Assembly: GCF_003967355.1 (NCBI RefSeq)
Contig: NZ_BIFH01000014.1
Location: forward strand, 434,001-498,000
DNA: 64,000 bases
Direction of reading: 5' to 3'
Source: Embleya hyalina
GTDB taxonomy: Bacteria; Actinomycetota; Actinomycetes; Streptomycetales; Streptomycetaceae
Shown here: in pieces, positions 45,108 through 54,091 of the stretch
How positions within the stretch are numbered: position 1 is the first letter of the stretch
How the letters are laid out: the number at the start of each line of letters is the position of its first letter
Notes under the pieces: model-generated
What the model was told of the DNA's origin: nothing
What the model saw: only the letters and a program-made list of their open reading frames with translations
The model's database searches: none
Program-made: the position numbers and the translations under genes

Positions 45108-45626
45108 CTATGTGCGGAAGCGGGTCCACAGGTTGGGGTAGCGGGTGGCCAGGGCGTCGTCGAATTCCAGGTTGACCGCGGTGCCGGCCGGGTCCACCGG
45201 TTGCGGCGGGAGGCCCACCGGCGGCATCCGGGCGCCGGTCATCTGTTCGTAGGCCTCGTCGGCGGCGTAGCCCAGGTCCTCGCCGTCGCCGTCGATGTCC
45301 GGGTCGAAGGTGTCGAGGAGGTCGGCCAGATCGTCGGGGTCGCGAAGGGCGCCCTCGAAGACGTCCCGGCCCTGGCCGATCAGCCAGCAGCGGAACGCGT
45401 CGAAGACGTCGTCGCTCGCGCCTTCGAGCAGGACCGCCGCCGCGCCCCACAGGTCCCAGCGATAGGCGCGGGTGTAGCGCGCCTCGAAGTGTTTGGCGAA
45501 GTCGCAGACGGAGTCGGGATCGAGCTGTGTCAGGCGCTCCACCAGCAGGTCGGCCTGCTCCTCGGGGTCGCCCTCGGCCGCCTCGCGCGTGGCGTCAATG
45601 AGTTCCCAGAACTCGCTCTCGTCCAT
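45108..45626 (-). CDS. DUF4240 domain protein
   Basis: A 172-residue acidic protein with the DUF4240 N-terminal region: DESEFWELIDATREAAEGDPEEQADLLVERL (shortened), FAKHFEARYTRAYRWDLWGAA, and FRCWLIGQGRDVFEGALRDPDDLADL. The rest is Asp-rich (DTFDPDIDGDGEDLGYAADEAYEQ), ending in RYPNLWTRFRT. Its function is unknown in the family; a link to WGR or toxin-immunity-like proteins has been noted only by family resemblance. It lies 51 bases upstream of the membrane-STAND pair on the same strand, so co-transcription is possible. Start at ATG 45626, or GTG 45629 adjacent. Confidence 0.85.
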   Translation of the reverse strand: MDESEFWELIDATREAAEGDPEEQADLLVERLTQLDPDSVCDFAKHFEARYTRAYRWDLWGAAAVLLEGASDDVFDAFRCWLIGQGRDVFEGALRDPDDLADLLDTFDPDIDGDGEDLGYAADEAYEQMTGARMPPVGLPPQPVDPAGTAVNLEFDDALATRYPNLWTRFRT

Positions 45627-45714
45627 CACGGTCGGATCATCGCACGCGCGAGGCCGATCGCCCGGGAGGACATGAAGGGCAATTCGGTCCGCCCGCCCGG
45701 GCCCGACCTCGGGC

Positions 45715-46356
45715 TCAACCGTCGGCGCGCGAGGCCGCTCCGGCCAGGATCACCGCCACGGTACGTCGGGCGAAATCCGGCTCGACCGGAACCTGGCGGA
45801 AGACCACCCGGAGCCAGGCGGCGCCGGCCAGCAGGTCCATCAGCAACATCGGGTCCGCGTCGGCGGCGAGTTCGCCCCGGGCGACGGCGCGCTCGAAGAC
45901 GGGACGTTCGCGGGCCAGGCGGCCGGCGAAGAAGGCGCCGGCGTGTTCGGCGAGTTCGGCGCTGTGGGTGACCGCGCCCAGGGCGGCGACGGCGATGTCG
46001 GCCGTCGGCGGGGTGGTGAGCAGGGACACCATGCCGTCCAGCAGCGCCTCGAGGTCGCCCCGGAGGCTGCCGGTGTCGGGCATGGGGAACTCCAGGCGTC
46101 GGGCGCCGGCGAGCGCGGCGCCGAGGAGCGCCCCCTTCGACGGCCACCAGCGGTAGATCGTGGTCTTGTTCACCCCGGACCGCTCGGCGACTCCCTCGAT
46201 GGTCAGGCCCTCGTAGCCCTTGTCGGCGAGGAGGTCGAGGGTGGCGTCGAAGATCGCCTGGGCCTTGCGCGGGCCGCCGCCGGACCCCGAGCCCGTGGCG
46301 GCGCCGGTGCCGCCGCCGGCGTCGGTGGGTTCCGCCGGGTGTCGTTCGTCGTTCAT
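45715..46356 (-). CDS. TetR-family transcriptional repressor
   Basis: A 213-residue regulator with a Gly-rich N-terminal tail (about 28 residues) and the TetR HTH: AIFDATLDLLADKGYEGLTIEGVAERSGVNKTTIYRWWPSKGALL (shortened; about residues 33-78). The C-terminal ligand domain is of the TetR_C_11/AcrR type (LLTTPPTADIAVAALGAVTHS). It is divergent from an SRPBCC gene. A perfect palindrome in the promoter of that gene (46380-46399) is its likely operator. One repressor bound there would also cover its own promoter. Confidence 0.9.
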   Translation of the reverse strand: MNDERHPAEPTDAGGGTGAATGSGSGGGPRKAQAIFDATLDLLADKGYEGLTIEGVAERSGVNKTTIYRWWPSKGALLGAALAGARRLEFPMPDTGSLRGDLEALLDGMVSLLTTPPTADIAVAALGAVTHSAELAEHAGAFFAGRLARERPVFERAVARGELAADADPMLLMDLLAGAAWLRVVFRQVPVEPDFARRTVAVILAGAASRADG

Positions 46357-46373
46357 ACCGGGAGACTAACAGC

Positions 46374-46402
46374 TTGAACACAACGCTACGTTGCGTTGTA
46401 TT
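46374..46402 (+). promoter_or_regulatory. Promoter of SRPBCC gene with TetR operator in the spacer
   Basis: TTGAAC (-35, 46374-46379) and TGTATT (-10, 46397-46402) are 17 bases apart. ACAACGC (46380-46386) and GCGTTGT (46393-46399) form a perfect 7-base inverted repeat that fills the spacer. Binding of the divergent TetR protein there would block polymerase. The ATG at 46423 leaves a leader of only about 14 bases without a clear ribosome site. Confidence 0.75.
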
Positions 46403-46422
46403 CTGCTGCTAGCGTGACGCCC

Positions 46423-46947
46423 ATGAAGCCTGGGAATCACCACCCCGAACCCGCTCCCGAACCGGCGACGTCCACCACGCGCGTCTGGGAGATCGAGGAA
46501 TCGCTGACCGTGCCGCTCGCGCCGGAGGCCGTGTACCCGATCGTCGCCGACGTCCGGCGGATGAAGGACTGGAGCCCGGAGGTCTTCGCCATCCGGCCCC
46601 GCGGGCGCGGCTTCGTCGGCTTCAACCGGCGGGGCCCGTGGGTCTGGTTCACCGTCTGCCGGATCGTGACCGCCGACCCGGGCCGGGAGTTCGCGTTCGA
46701 CGTCACCTCCTTCGGCCTGCCCATCGCCCGCTGGGGCTATCGGCTCGCACCGGCGGAGGGGGGAGCGGCGACGCTGGTCACCGAGTACTGGATCGACCAC
46801 CGCCGCGACGGATGGCGCCGCCGGGTCGCCGAGATACTCGGACTGGTCTTCACCGGAACCCCGGCCGCGAGGCGTGCCGAGCGCAACCGCCAGGGCATGC
46901 GCACGACGCTGCGCCGTCTCCGGGCCGCGTGCGGCGGCGCCCCCTGA
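46423..46947 (+). CDS. SRPBCC-family protein (polyketide cyclase/dehydrase-like)
   Basis: A 174-residue START/Bet v1-like protein: WEIEESLTVPLAPEAVYPIVADVRRMKDWSPE at about residues 20-50 (shortened), then FNRRGPWVWFTVCRIVTADPGREFAF and TEYWIDHRRDG. The family binds hydrophobic ligands in a deep pocket; some members are cyclases or aromatases. It is the only apparent target of the divergent TetR regulator, so a lipophilic inducer is likely. GTG 46414 could also be a start. Confidence 0.85.
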   Translation: MKPGNHHPEPAPEPATSTTRVWEIEESLTVPLAPEAVYPIVADVRRMKDWSPEVFAIRPRGRGFVGFNRRGPWVWFTVCRIVTADPGREFAFDVTSFGLPIARWGYRLAPAEGGAATLVTEYWIDHRRDGWRRRVAEILGLVFTGTPAARRAERNRQGMRTTLRRLRAACGGAP

Positions 46948-46967
46948 CCTCGTCGCCGGGGCGTGCC

Positions 46968-47552
46968 CTACCGCGCCCCGCCCGCCCCGTACAACCGCCG
47001 GATCCGTGCCGAGTCCGCCGGCACCTCCCCCGACAGCGTGAGAAAGTGCTCGATCTGCCAGGCGCGCGTCCGCTCCGCCTGTCGCACGGTCGGCGTCACC
47101 CACGGCGGGTAGACCCGAAAACCCCGCTTGCCCCCGACGCCGCCCACGGAGAGGATGCCGCGCTCCGCCAGGACCGCCGGCGGAAACACGAACTGCCCGA
47201 CGTGTTCGCCCTGCCGGCAACCGATCACGACCAGGTCGATCGTGTCCTCGGCCGCCGACGGCTCGATCGGCCCGGCGGCCGAGCGCCGCCACAGGGTGAC
47301 GAACAGCCCGACCTTGGTCGGCGTGGTCCTCGCGCTCCGAAAGCGGACTCGGGCACCGGCCACGGTGAGCGTGTACGCCCCGTATTCGGCGCTCTCCGGC
47401 TCGGCGACCGGCCGGCCGCACCCGAACCCGATCGGGTCGTAGACCATCTCCTTGGCGGCCGTCAGATCGGCGGGCAGGGACGACGACCCGTCGGTCGGCC
47501 AGGGCTCGCCTCTCGGGTCGGATCCGGCCGAAAGATCAGGGTTCGCAACCAT
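46968..47552 (-). CDS. MepB-family protein
   Basis: A 194-residue soluble protein that matches the MepB pattern: YGAYTLTVAGARVRFRSARTTPTKVGLFVTLWRR, IDLVVIGCRQGEHVGQFVFPPAVLAERGILS, and GGKRGFRVYPPWVTP (each shortened from one continuous domain). In Staphylococcus mepB lies beside a MATE exporter gene; here no exporter is adjacent. The molecular role is unknown, although an endonuclease-like fold has been proposed for this group. GGTGGGA-type sequence precedes ATG 47552. It is separated from the large protease gene by a strong hairpin. Confidence 0.85.
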   Translation of the reverse strand: MVANPDLSAGSDPRGEPWPTDGSSSLPADLTAAKEMVYDPIGFGCGRPVAEPESAEYGAYTLTVAGARVRFRSARTTPTKVGLFVTLWRRSAAGPIEPSAAEDTIDLVVIGCRQGEHVGQFVFPPAVLAERGILSVGGVGGKRGFRVYPPWVTPTVRQAERTRAWQIEHFLTLSGEVPADSARIRRLYGAGGAR

Positions 47553-47617
47553 TCGGGCATCCTGCCGGCATGCCCCGACACCCCGGGCGCCGACCTCCGG
47601 AGGCCGACCCCGGACGG

Positions 47618-47660
47618 TGTGATGCCCGGTGACCCAGACCTCGGGCCACCGGGCATCACA
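47618..47660. terminator. Perfect 14-base hairpin between M4/M28 protease gene and MepB gene
   Basis: Arms 47618-47631 (TGTGATGCCCGGTG) and 47647-47660 (CACCGGGCATCACA) are perfectly complementary around a 15-base loop. It lies 65 bases after the protease stop and before the MepB start, so it should end the protease transcript. No T-run. Confidence 0.8.
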
Positions 47661-47724
47661 ATCGGGGAAAGCGGTTGTACCGACTACCTATGTGCTACGT
47701 GCTACGTGCCGTCGGAGTCCGGCC

Positions 47725-50700
47725 TCAGCACGGTCCGAGGTCGACCCACACTCCCCACTGCCCGGTGGTTCCGGGGGTCTCGCCCTGGGTCCACCACTTG
47801 GCGCGGTAGGTGTGGCCCTGGTACGAGACCACGTTGCCGCCCACGTAGACGGTGCCGGCGTCCCAGGCGGGCGCGGAGCAGTTGCCCGGACCGCCGTCGC
47901 CGACCGTCAGCGTGTACGTGGTCGAGTGCACGACCGATCCCGTGCCCGTGATGGTGATCGGGTACGTGCCGGCCGCGGTGTTCCCCGAGACGGTGATCGT
48001 CGCGGTCGAGGAGGTGCCGCTCTGGACCGACGGCGGGCTGAAGCTCACGCTGATGCCCGACGGCGCGTTCGAGCTGAGCGTGACGTTCTGCGCCGTACCG
48101 CTGGAGGTGGTGGTGTTCACCGTCGTGGAGGCGGTGGCACCGGGCTGCGCGTTGCCGGAGGACGGCACGGCCGAGATGGTGAAGTCGTTGGTGGGCGTGG
48201 TGCCGCCGACCGCGGTCTTCCAGATCGTGTACGCGACACCGTCCGCGCTGCGGTTGAGCACCGTGGCGCTGATGTTGGAGGTGGTGTCACACGAGGAGTG
48301 GTAGCAGGAGTCGTAGGACTGGTTGGCCTGTCCGCCCCACTTCGTCGCCTGCGCCGAGGTCTTGCGCGCGTCGGCACCGGCCGCGTAGCCGGAGGTCGGG
48401 ATGCCGGCCTGCTGGAAGGAGTAGTCGTCGGAGCGGCCCTGGCCCTCGACGTTCTCCTCCGGGCGCAGGTTCAGCGAGTCCCAGTACGCCTTCATCGGCG
48501 CGGCGGTGGCGGAGTTGATGTTGTTGATGAAGTAGCCGCCGTTGGGCGAGCCGACCATGTCGAAGTTGTAGTAGCCCTTGATCGCGGCGCGCTGCGTGGA
48601 GCCGAGCTGGCTGACGTAGAACTGCGAGCCCTGGAGGCCCTGTTCCTCGCCGGCCCACCAGCCGAAGCGCACGTGCTTGGTCAGGCTGGGGTTGGCCTGG
48701 GCGAGCGCGAGCGCGTTCTCCAGGAGGGTGGCGGAACCCGAACCGTTGTCGTTGATGCCGGGACCGGCACTGACGCTGTCCAGGTGGGCGCCGAACATGA
48801 CGACCGAATCGGCGGGGCCGCCGGGCCAGTCGGCGATCAGGTTGTTGGAGCGGTACGTGCAGGAGGTGCAGGTCTGCTCGCTGACCTGGAAGCCGGCCGC
48901 CTGGAGCTTACCCTTCACGTACGCCACCGACGCGGTGTAACCGGCGCTGCCCGCACGGCGGTTGCCGCCGTTCTGGTTCGCGATCTGGTTGAGCTGCGTC
49001 AGGTGCGACTGCACGTTCGCGACGTTGATGTCCGGCGGGTCGCTCGGGTTGCCCGGCCCGCTGCCGACGGTCAACGCGTACTGCGCGGTGTGCGAGGTGG
49101 ACGAACCCGTGCCCGTGACGGTGATCGAGCTGGTGCCCGCGCTCGCCGACGCGCTCGCCGACAGGGTCAGCACGGAGGACTGGCCCGTGCCGATGGTCGC
49201 CGGGTTGAACGATCCGGTGACGCCGGCCGGGAGGGGGCCGGTGGTCAGGGTGACGTTCTGCGCCGGACCCGAGACCAGGGTGGCGGTCACGGTGGTGGTC
49301 GTGGTGCCGCCGGGCGTCACGCTGCCGCTGGTCGGGCTGACCGCGAGGCTGAAGTCCGGAACCGGGTCGCCGGTGCAGGTCGGGTCACCGGTCTGGGCCG
49401 GCACGCTGATCGCGTCCCACGCCGCCTTGGTCTTCTTGAAGAGGTCACACGTGGGGTCGAGGGTCTTGGCCGCGGTGAGCGTCGCGGTCCGGTAGCGCTT
49501 GTAGGTCATGCCGCTGGTCTTGAGCAGCATGCCGCCGTAGAAGACCTTGCCGGCCTTCTGGATGCCGACCCCGGTCAGCGTGGTGTTGTTGCAGGTGGGG
49601 CTGCCGGGCTTGCCCGGGCCGTTGGCCGCGGTGCCCTCGGCGAGCAGGTAGAACCAGTGGTTCATCGGTCCGGCCGCCGCGTGCTCCTCGGTGTTGGGAA
49701 TCGAGGCGCTGTAGCAGTCCGGGTCGCCGTTGGTGGACGGCTTGTACATGTAGCGGATCGGGCCCTGGCCCACGAGGTTGACGGTCTCGCCGACGGTGTA
49801 GTCGGGCGCGTCGTAGGGGGAGGGCTCGTTCGTGTACGCCTCGGTCAGCGCGCCCATGATGTCGCCGGTGGCCTCGCCGAGTCCGGCCTCGCCGCTGGTG
49901 CTGCCCGGGGTGAACTGGTCGATGCCGTGCCCGAATTCGTGGCCGACCACGTCCATCGAGCCGATCCACTGGTTGCTCTGGTTGTGCCCGATCGAGATGG
50001 ACGAGCCGTCCCAGTAGGCGTTGACGTCGTTCAGGCCGACCTTGACCGGCCAACTGCCGCCGTTGCCGTTGTGGCCGTTGCGACCCAGCCAGTCCTTGAG
50101 CATGTTCCATTCCTTCTGCGCCGCCCACATGACGTCGACGCAGCCGGTTTCCTTGCTCGATGCCTGACCGTTGCCCCACGAGTCGGTGGACTTCGAGAAG
50201 ACCTGGCCGGAACTGTAGTCGGCGCAGGTCAGACCGGGGCGGTTGGGGTCGCGCAGGGAGTACGAACCACCGGAGTTGGTGGTGTCGATGGCGAGCGGGT
50301 TGGGACCGTTCCACTGGCTGTTGCCGGTGCCCGCCTTGACCTCGTCGGTCGTGTCCAGCACCTTGCCGGTGGTCGCGTCGACGAACACGTGCAGCCGGCT
50401 GGGCGCGGTCGCGGTACGACCCGCCACCACCGTTTCCCAGGCCAGCGCGCTCTTGTCGTCCTTGACCCGGACGACGAGGCGGTGCGATTCGACCTTGTCC
50501 ACGACGGGGAGTTGGGCCCGGGACGTGGCCTCGGCGGCACTGGCCGCCACCGTCGGTTGGGTGGTCACGGAAATGCGCGCGTCGGTCGACGCCTGGGTCG
50601 CGTGCACGCGGCCCTTGCCGTCGGCCATGACCACCGCGTCGCCGCCGACGACCGGCAGGCCGCGGTAGGTGCGCTGGTACGCGACCGAGTACAGGTCGTT

Positions 50701-50922
50701 GATCCACGGGGTGACGACCTGGCGTTCGTACTGCTCGTCGGGACCCTTGGCGAGGGCGTCCAGGCCGCTTGCGGCCGCCCGGTCGGCGGCGGACACCGCG
50801 AGTGCCTGCGGGTTGGCGGGGGGAGGGGACGGGTCGGCGACGGCCGGTGTTCCGGCCGCGCCGATCGCCAAGCCGGCGAGCATGGCCAGGACGGTCCCGG
50901 CCGTGGTCGTTCTGCGATTCAT
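47725..50922 (-). CDS. Secreted M4-M28 double metalloprotease with Ig-like repeats and chitin-binding tail
   Basis: A 1065-residue exoenzyme that combines two peptidases. Signal and propeptide are followed by an M4 domain (HEFGH at 328-332, third ligand in GLGEATGD, His in [10 protein letters not shown]). An Ig-like repeat comes next, then an M28 aminopeptidase domain (about 690-960: zinc residues in [16 protein letters not shown] and [11 protein letters not shown]). A second Ig-like repeat and the same CBM5/12-like tail ending in WVDLGPC finish the protein. ATG 50922 follows AAGGAG. It is a close paralogue of 20781-23129. A free aminopeptidase domain beside an endoprotease would let one protein cut and then trim peptides. 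Confidence 0.93.
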   Translation of the reverse strand: MNRRTTTAGTVLAMLAGLAIGAAGTPAVADPSPPPANPQALAVSAADRAAASGLDALAKGPDEQYERQVVTPWINDLYSVAYQRTYRGLPVVGGDAVVMADGKGRVHATQASTDARISVTTQPTVAASAAEATSRAQLPVVDKVESHRLVVRVKDDKSALAWETVVAGRTATAPSRLHVFVDATTGKVLDTTDEVKAGTGNSQWNGPNPLAIDTTNSGGSYSLRDPNRPGLTCADYSSGQVFSKSTDSWGNGQASSKETGCVDVMWAAQKEWNMLKDWLGRNGHNGNGGSWPVKVGLNDVNAYWDGSSISIGHNQSNQWIGSMDVVGHEFGHGIDQFTPGSTSGEAGLGEATGDIMGALTEAYTNEPSPYDAPDYTVGETVNLVGQGPIRYMYKPSTNGDPDCYSASIPNTEEHAAAGPMNHWFYLLAEGTAANGPGKPGSPTCNNTTLTGVGIQKAGKVFYGGMLLKTSGMTYKRYRTATLTAAKTLDPTCDLFKKTKAAWDAISVPAQTGDPTCTGDPVPDFSLAVSPTSGSVTPGGTTTTTVTATLVSGPAQNVTLTTGPLPAGVTGSFNPATIGTGQSSVLTLSASASASAGTSSITVTGTGSSTSHTAQYALTVGSGPGNPSDPPDINVANVQSHLTQLNQIANQNGGNRRAGSAGYTASVAYVKGKLQAAGFQVSEQTCTSCTYRSNNLIADWPGGPADSVVMFGAHLDSVSAGPGINDNGSGSATLLENALALAQANPSLTKHVRFGWWAGEEQGLQGSQFYVSQLGSTQRAAIKGYYNFDMVGSPNGGYFINNINSATAAPMKAYWDSLNLRPEENVEGQGRSDDYSFQQAGIPTSGYAAGADARKTSAQATKWGGQANQSYDSCYHSSCDTTSNISATVLNRSADGVAYTIWKTAVGGTTPTNDFTISAVPSSGNAQPGATASTTVNTTTSSGTAQNVTLSSNAPSGISVSFSPPSVQSGTSSTATITVSGNTAAGTYPITITGTGSVVHSTTYTLTVGDGGPGNCSAPAWDAGTVYVGGNVVSYQGHTYRAKWWTQGETPGTTGQWGVWVDLGPC

Positions 50923-51053
50923 CGAGGCTCCTTGGGAGGGGACATGCCTCGACCACGTCGCCGGCTTGCGCCGCGTACGCCTCGTGAGCGACGCGGGCGA
51001 CCGTGCAGGCCGGGTTCGTGCCCGAGCGAGCGAAACACTCACACGGGTGTGGG
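50923..51053 (-). repeat. Upstream region of M4-M28 gene, shared with the first M4 locus (copy B)
   Basis: About 130 bases upstream of the start codon match 23130-23258 almost base for base, apart from a diverged middle segment. They contain the AAGGAG site, and at the distal end CACAC-GG-GTGTG (51040-51051). Conservation beyond coding sequence suggests joint regulation. Confidence 0.7.
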
Positions 51054-51183
51054 GACTTGGTGAAGTGATCGGCAACGGCCGGCAAATTCCGGCAAACGCC
51101 AAGCAGACCCCGGGAGTCGCGGGAGTGCCTGGTCGCCCGGTCGGGCGGCGGTGCGATGCCCCGACGAGTGCGCCGACGACCGT

Positions 51184-52611
51184 TCAGTGACCCGGCATCT
51201 GCTCCAAGAGGTCGCGCACCTCCGGCAGATCGCTCCAATGCTGGGTCAGACGACGGCGCAGGCCCAGTAGTTCCCGATTTGTGGTCGCGGTGCCCAGACC
51301 GGCGGCCTCGTGGATGACCGGGGCCGCGGTGATCACCGCCGCGTCGGGTCGGCCGGCGCACGCGAGCGCGTCGGCCAGCCGTACGGTCAGCAACACCCGG
51401 GCGGGGCGCAGCGGAACGGGCAGCAGGTCCAACGCGGCCTCCACCGACTGGACCGCAGAGCGGGCCGAGGCGAGATCGCCGGTACGCGCGGCCAGATCGC
51501 GCAGCGCGCCGCCGATGGTGGCCTCCATGCGCAGTCGGCCGGCCAGTCCGGTCAACCACGGTGCCTCGGCGCGGTCGCGTTCGTCGAACCGGTTGATCTG
51601 CCGATGCGCGGTGGCGATCTCCTGGCGACACTCGCCGATGTCGCCGCCGAGTGCGTGGCCGCGGGCCTGGTAGAGCTTGGCGAGTGTGGTGATCCAGGCC
51701 CGGCCGGTGTCCACCGCCTCCAGCGCGCGGGCGTAGGCCAGTGCGGCCGTCGCGTCGCCGTCGAGGCGGGCCAGCGAGCACACGTCGCCGAGCAGCGAGG
51801 CGCGGGCACCCGGACTCTCGCAGACGTCCGCCCAGTTGAGGCCGCGGTCGTACCAGGCCATGCCGATCACGCTCTGGCCCTGCTGCATCCGGAAACGCCC
51901 GGCGAGTTGGGCGTAGTCGGCGGCCAGACGCAGCTGCGCGTGCGGCGAACGGCCCTGCGCGTTCAGGGATTCGGCCCAGCTGACGATGCGGCGCAGCACG
52001 TACTCGACGGAGCCGACCAGGCCGGTGGTGGTGCCGCCGTGCAGGCCGGCCTGGGTGTAGCCGCCGAGCAGGGCGGTGAGTACGTGGACCACGTCGGGGT
52101 CGACGCCGGTCGGGTTGTTGCCGTCGATGCCGGCGAGGATGGTGAGCGCGTCGGCGTACGGCGGGACCTCGCACTCGTGGCAGCCGTCCTTGCCGTGCAG
52201 GGGGCAGGGCAGGCCGTGGTAGGGCAGCCGATCGGGCCAGAACCGGTCGGCCAGGGGGGCGAGTCCGGCCGGCGCCTCGCCGCCGGGTATCACCGAGAAG
52301 TGCGTGCGGTGCAGCGCGGGCGGCGGGATGGCTCGGCTGGTCAGGAGGGCGGACAGGTCGCCGCCGGTGTCGAGGAGATCGTCGAGCCGGCGCGGCAGAC
52401 CGGCCGGCGGCTCGCGCAGGCCCGCCTCCAGCTTGCTGATCAGGCTGTGGTGATAGCCGACGCGCAGCCCGAGCTGCTGCTGGGTCATCCCGGCGAGGCG
52501 GCGCCGGGTCCGCAGCGTGCGGCCGAACTCCGCCCACAACGGTGTGGACGCGACCTTTAGAGGTGTGGACGCGACCTGTGTGGTGACGGGTGCGTTCGGG
52601 AGCCTGTTCAC
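51184..52611 (-). CDS. Helix-turn-helix regulator with TPR-like C-terminal region
   Basis: A 475-residue protein. The XRE helix-turn-helix is FGRTLRTRRRLAGMTQQQLGLRVGYHHSLISKLEAG (shortened; about residues 31-66). A central Cys/His segment (CPLHGKDGCHECEVPPY) may bind metal. The remaining 300 residues are alpha-helical with TPR-like periodicity (LAYARALEAVDTG, RLADALACAG). Streptomycetes have many such XRE-plus-helical-repeat regulators; ligand and targets are unknown. GTG 52611 is chosen because GGGGAGG lies 6-12 bases upstream. A 16-base perfect direct repeat sits just after the start codon (52541-52577). Confidence 0.82.
   Translation of the reverse strand: MNRLPNAPVTTQVASTPLKVASTPLWAEFGRTLRTRRRLAGMTQQQLGLRVGYHHSLISKLEAGLREPPAGLPRRLDDLLDTGGDLSALLTSRAIPPPALHRTHFSVIPGGEAPAGLAPLADRFWPDRLPYHGLPCPLHGKDGCHECEVPPYADALTILAGIDGNNPTGVDPDVVHVLTALLGGYTQAGLHGGTTTGLVGSVEYVLRRIVSWAESLNAQGRSPHAQLRLAADYAQLAGRFRMQQGQSVIGMAWYDRGLNWADVCESPGARASLLGDVCSLARLDGDATAALAYARALEAVDTGRAWITTLAKLYQARGHALGGDIGECRQEIATAHRQINRFDERDRAEAPWLTGLAGRLRMEATIGGALRDLAARTGDLASARSAVQSVEAALDLLPVPLRPARVLLTVRLADALACAGRPDAAVITAAPVIHEAAGLGTATTNRELLGLRRRLTQHWSDLPEVRDLLEQMPGH
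52541..52577. repeat. 16-base direct repeat with 21-base period inside regulator 5' coding region
   Basis: GGTGTGGACGCGACCT occurs at 52541-52556 and again at 52562-52577. On the coding strand each copy encodes Val-Ala-Ser-Thr-Pro. The 21-base period equals two helical turns, so the copies could also act as operator half-sites for autoregulation. Confidence 0.7.
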
Positions 52612-53468
52612 GTTCGTCCTCCCCGAGGTAACTCCGGATGGTCGACGGTTGGTCACTGCCCGGAGCAGGGTGACAGACGCGAGTGCGAGTTGTCTGCGAT
52701 GGAACGAGGCATTCCGCTTTTGGCGTGTGGTGGGGGTGGGGTCGGGTGGGGGGTGGGTGGCACGGGACGCGGTGTGACATATCACCCCGGGTTGTCGGGG
52801 GCGGGGTCGGTGGGGGCGTGTGACCGGGGCGGGTGGCGAGGTTGGCCTCGAACGCCGGCCGGGCTGATTTGGCCTCGTGCGGATTTGGCGTTGCGCGCGG
52901 GTTGGGCTGTTGGCCTCAAGTGCCGGCCGGGCTGATTTGGCCTCGTGCGCCGGTTGGGCTGGTGTGGCCTCACGTGCCGGTTGGGCCGGGTGGCCTCGAA
53001 CGCCGGCCGGGCTGATTGGGGCTCATGCGCCGGCCGGGTTGGTCCGGCCTCCTGTGTCGGTTGGGCCGGGTGGCCTCGAACGCCGGCCGGGCTGATTCGG
53101 CCTCGTGCCGATTTGGCCTCAAACGCTGGCCGGGCTGATGTGGCCTCACGTGCCGGTTGGGCCCGGTGGCCTCGAACGCCGGCCGGGCTGTTTGGGGCTC
53201 ATGCGCCGGCCGGGTTGGTCCGGCCTCGTGTGTCGGTTGGGCCGGGTGGCCTCAAACGCCGGCCGGGCTGATTTGGTCTCGCGCCGATTTGGCCTCGAAC
53301 GCCGGCCGGGCTGTTTGGGTTGGTTGGGTCGAGTGGGCCAGCGGCTTTTGGATTCGGTTGGGTCGGGTGGGCTCGCGGGTTGGTTGGGTTCGATTGGGGT
53401 GGGTGGTTCGCGGGTTGGTTGGGGTTGGTGGGGGTGGGCTGGAATGGGGCTTGTGGTTGGTGGGGTGG
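52612..53468. other. 857-base intergenic region dominated by GC-rich tandem repeats
   Basis: The region between the HxlR gene's 3' end and the regulator's start. The first 230 bases hold the regulator's upstream sequence (GC-poor patch near 52700-52800 with CATTCCGCTTTTGG). The rest is the repeat array described separately and a G/T-rich tail (GGTTGGTTGGG) to 53468. Open frames through it on the plus strand translate only the repeat. No gene supported. Confidence 0.75.
52844..53313. repeat. Tandem repeat array, GGCCTC(G/A)AACGCCGGCCGGGCTG family
   Basis: At least eight copies of the core are visible: 52844, 52912, 52992, 53071, 53115, 53167, 53250 and 53290. Related but shifted variants (GCCGGTTGGGC, CATGCGCCGGCCGGGTTG) stand between them. 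A longer unit of about 177 bases repeats twice (start near 52974 and 53151). The core differs by one base from that of the other two arrays. Confidence 0.88.
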
Positions 53469-53963
53469 TTAGGCCGTGGGGGTGGCTTTTGGGGGGAGGT
53501 TTGTCAGGAGGCCGTCCCTCGCGCCCGGGCCCGGGGTTGCCTTCAGGGTTTCGGGGGTCAGGGGTTCCCGGCAGGCGGAGCAGATGTGGATCGCGGTCGT
53601 GGGGTGGCCGCAGGGGGTGTGGGTGACGATCACCGGGGGGCCGTCGGGGGCGGCCCACTCGTCGCCCCATTGGCGCATGGCGTTGAGTACCGGCCACAGG
53701 GCGCGGCCCTTGTCGGTCAGGCGGTAGTCGTAGCGGACCGGCTTGTCCTGGTAGGCCGCGCGTTCGAGGATGCCGTGCTCGATCAGGTGCTCCAGGCGCT
53801 GGGTGAGCACGTTGCGCGAGATGCCGAGCCGGTCGTGGAAGTCGTCGAAGCGGCTCACGCCGAAGAAGGCGTCCCGCACGATCAGCATCGTCCACCACTC
53901 GCCGCCCACCTCGAGGAACTGGGCGACGGAGCAGTGCATCTCCTGGAAGCTCTTGCGGCGCAT
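53469..53963 (-). CDS. HxlR-family transcriptional regulator
   Basis: A 164-residue winged-helix protein. The HxlR pattern is complete: SVAQFLEVGGEWWTMLIVRDAFFGVSRFDDF (shortened), LGISRNVLTQRLEHLIEHGILER and YRLTDKGRALWPVLNAMRQWGDEW. The last 40 residues have a CxxC pair (HICSACREPL), a possible zinc site. ATG 53963 is preferred: the longer start (53990) would overlap the putative -10. It is divergent from an MFS exporter across a palindrome, so it is probably its repressor, responding to a small molecule or redox signal. Confidence 0.9.
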   Translation of the reverse strand: MRRKSFQEMHCSVAQFLEVGGEWWTMLIVRDAFFGVSRFDDFHDRLGISRNVLTQRLEHLIEHGILERAAYQDKPVRYDYRLTDKGRALWPVLNAMRQWGDEWAAPDGPPVIVTHTPCGHPTTAIHICSACREPLTPETLKATPGPGARDGLLTNLPPKATPTA

Positions 53964-54014
53964 GGCGTCAGTGTAATGGGTGGGTTGCATGATTGTACTT
54001 AGTTAGTTGCTTTA

Positions 54015-54032
54015 TAGAACTTACTCGTTCTA
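54015..54032. promoter_or_regulatory. Operator palindrome between HxlR and MFS genes
   Basis: TAGAAC-TTACTC-GTTCTA is a perfect 6-base inverted repeat with a 6-base spacer in the A/T-rich divergent region. On the minus strand TACAAT (53992-53997) is a possible -10 for the HxlR gene. One bound dimer could control both promoters. Confidence 0.65.
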
Positions 54033-54091
54033 GGTTGGCCGAGTTGCTTCATGGGACTTGGTCGTCCGGTGACCTGGAAGGGGCTCTCGTC

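Noticed and set aside
49445-52780. 1111-codon minus-strand frame covering the M4-M28 gene start and the regulator
   Set aside because: It is out of frame with both real genes, and reads as Arg/Pro-rich shadow.
52833-53626. Several plus-strand ORFs of repeated Ala-Gly-Arg-Ala-Asp units
   Set aside because: These translate the GC-rich repeat array; no start site, and the repeat is not a multiple of one protein motif.
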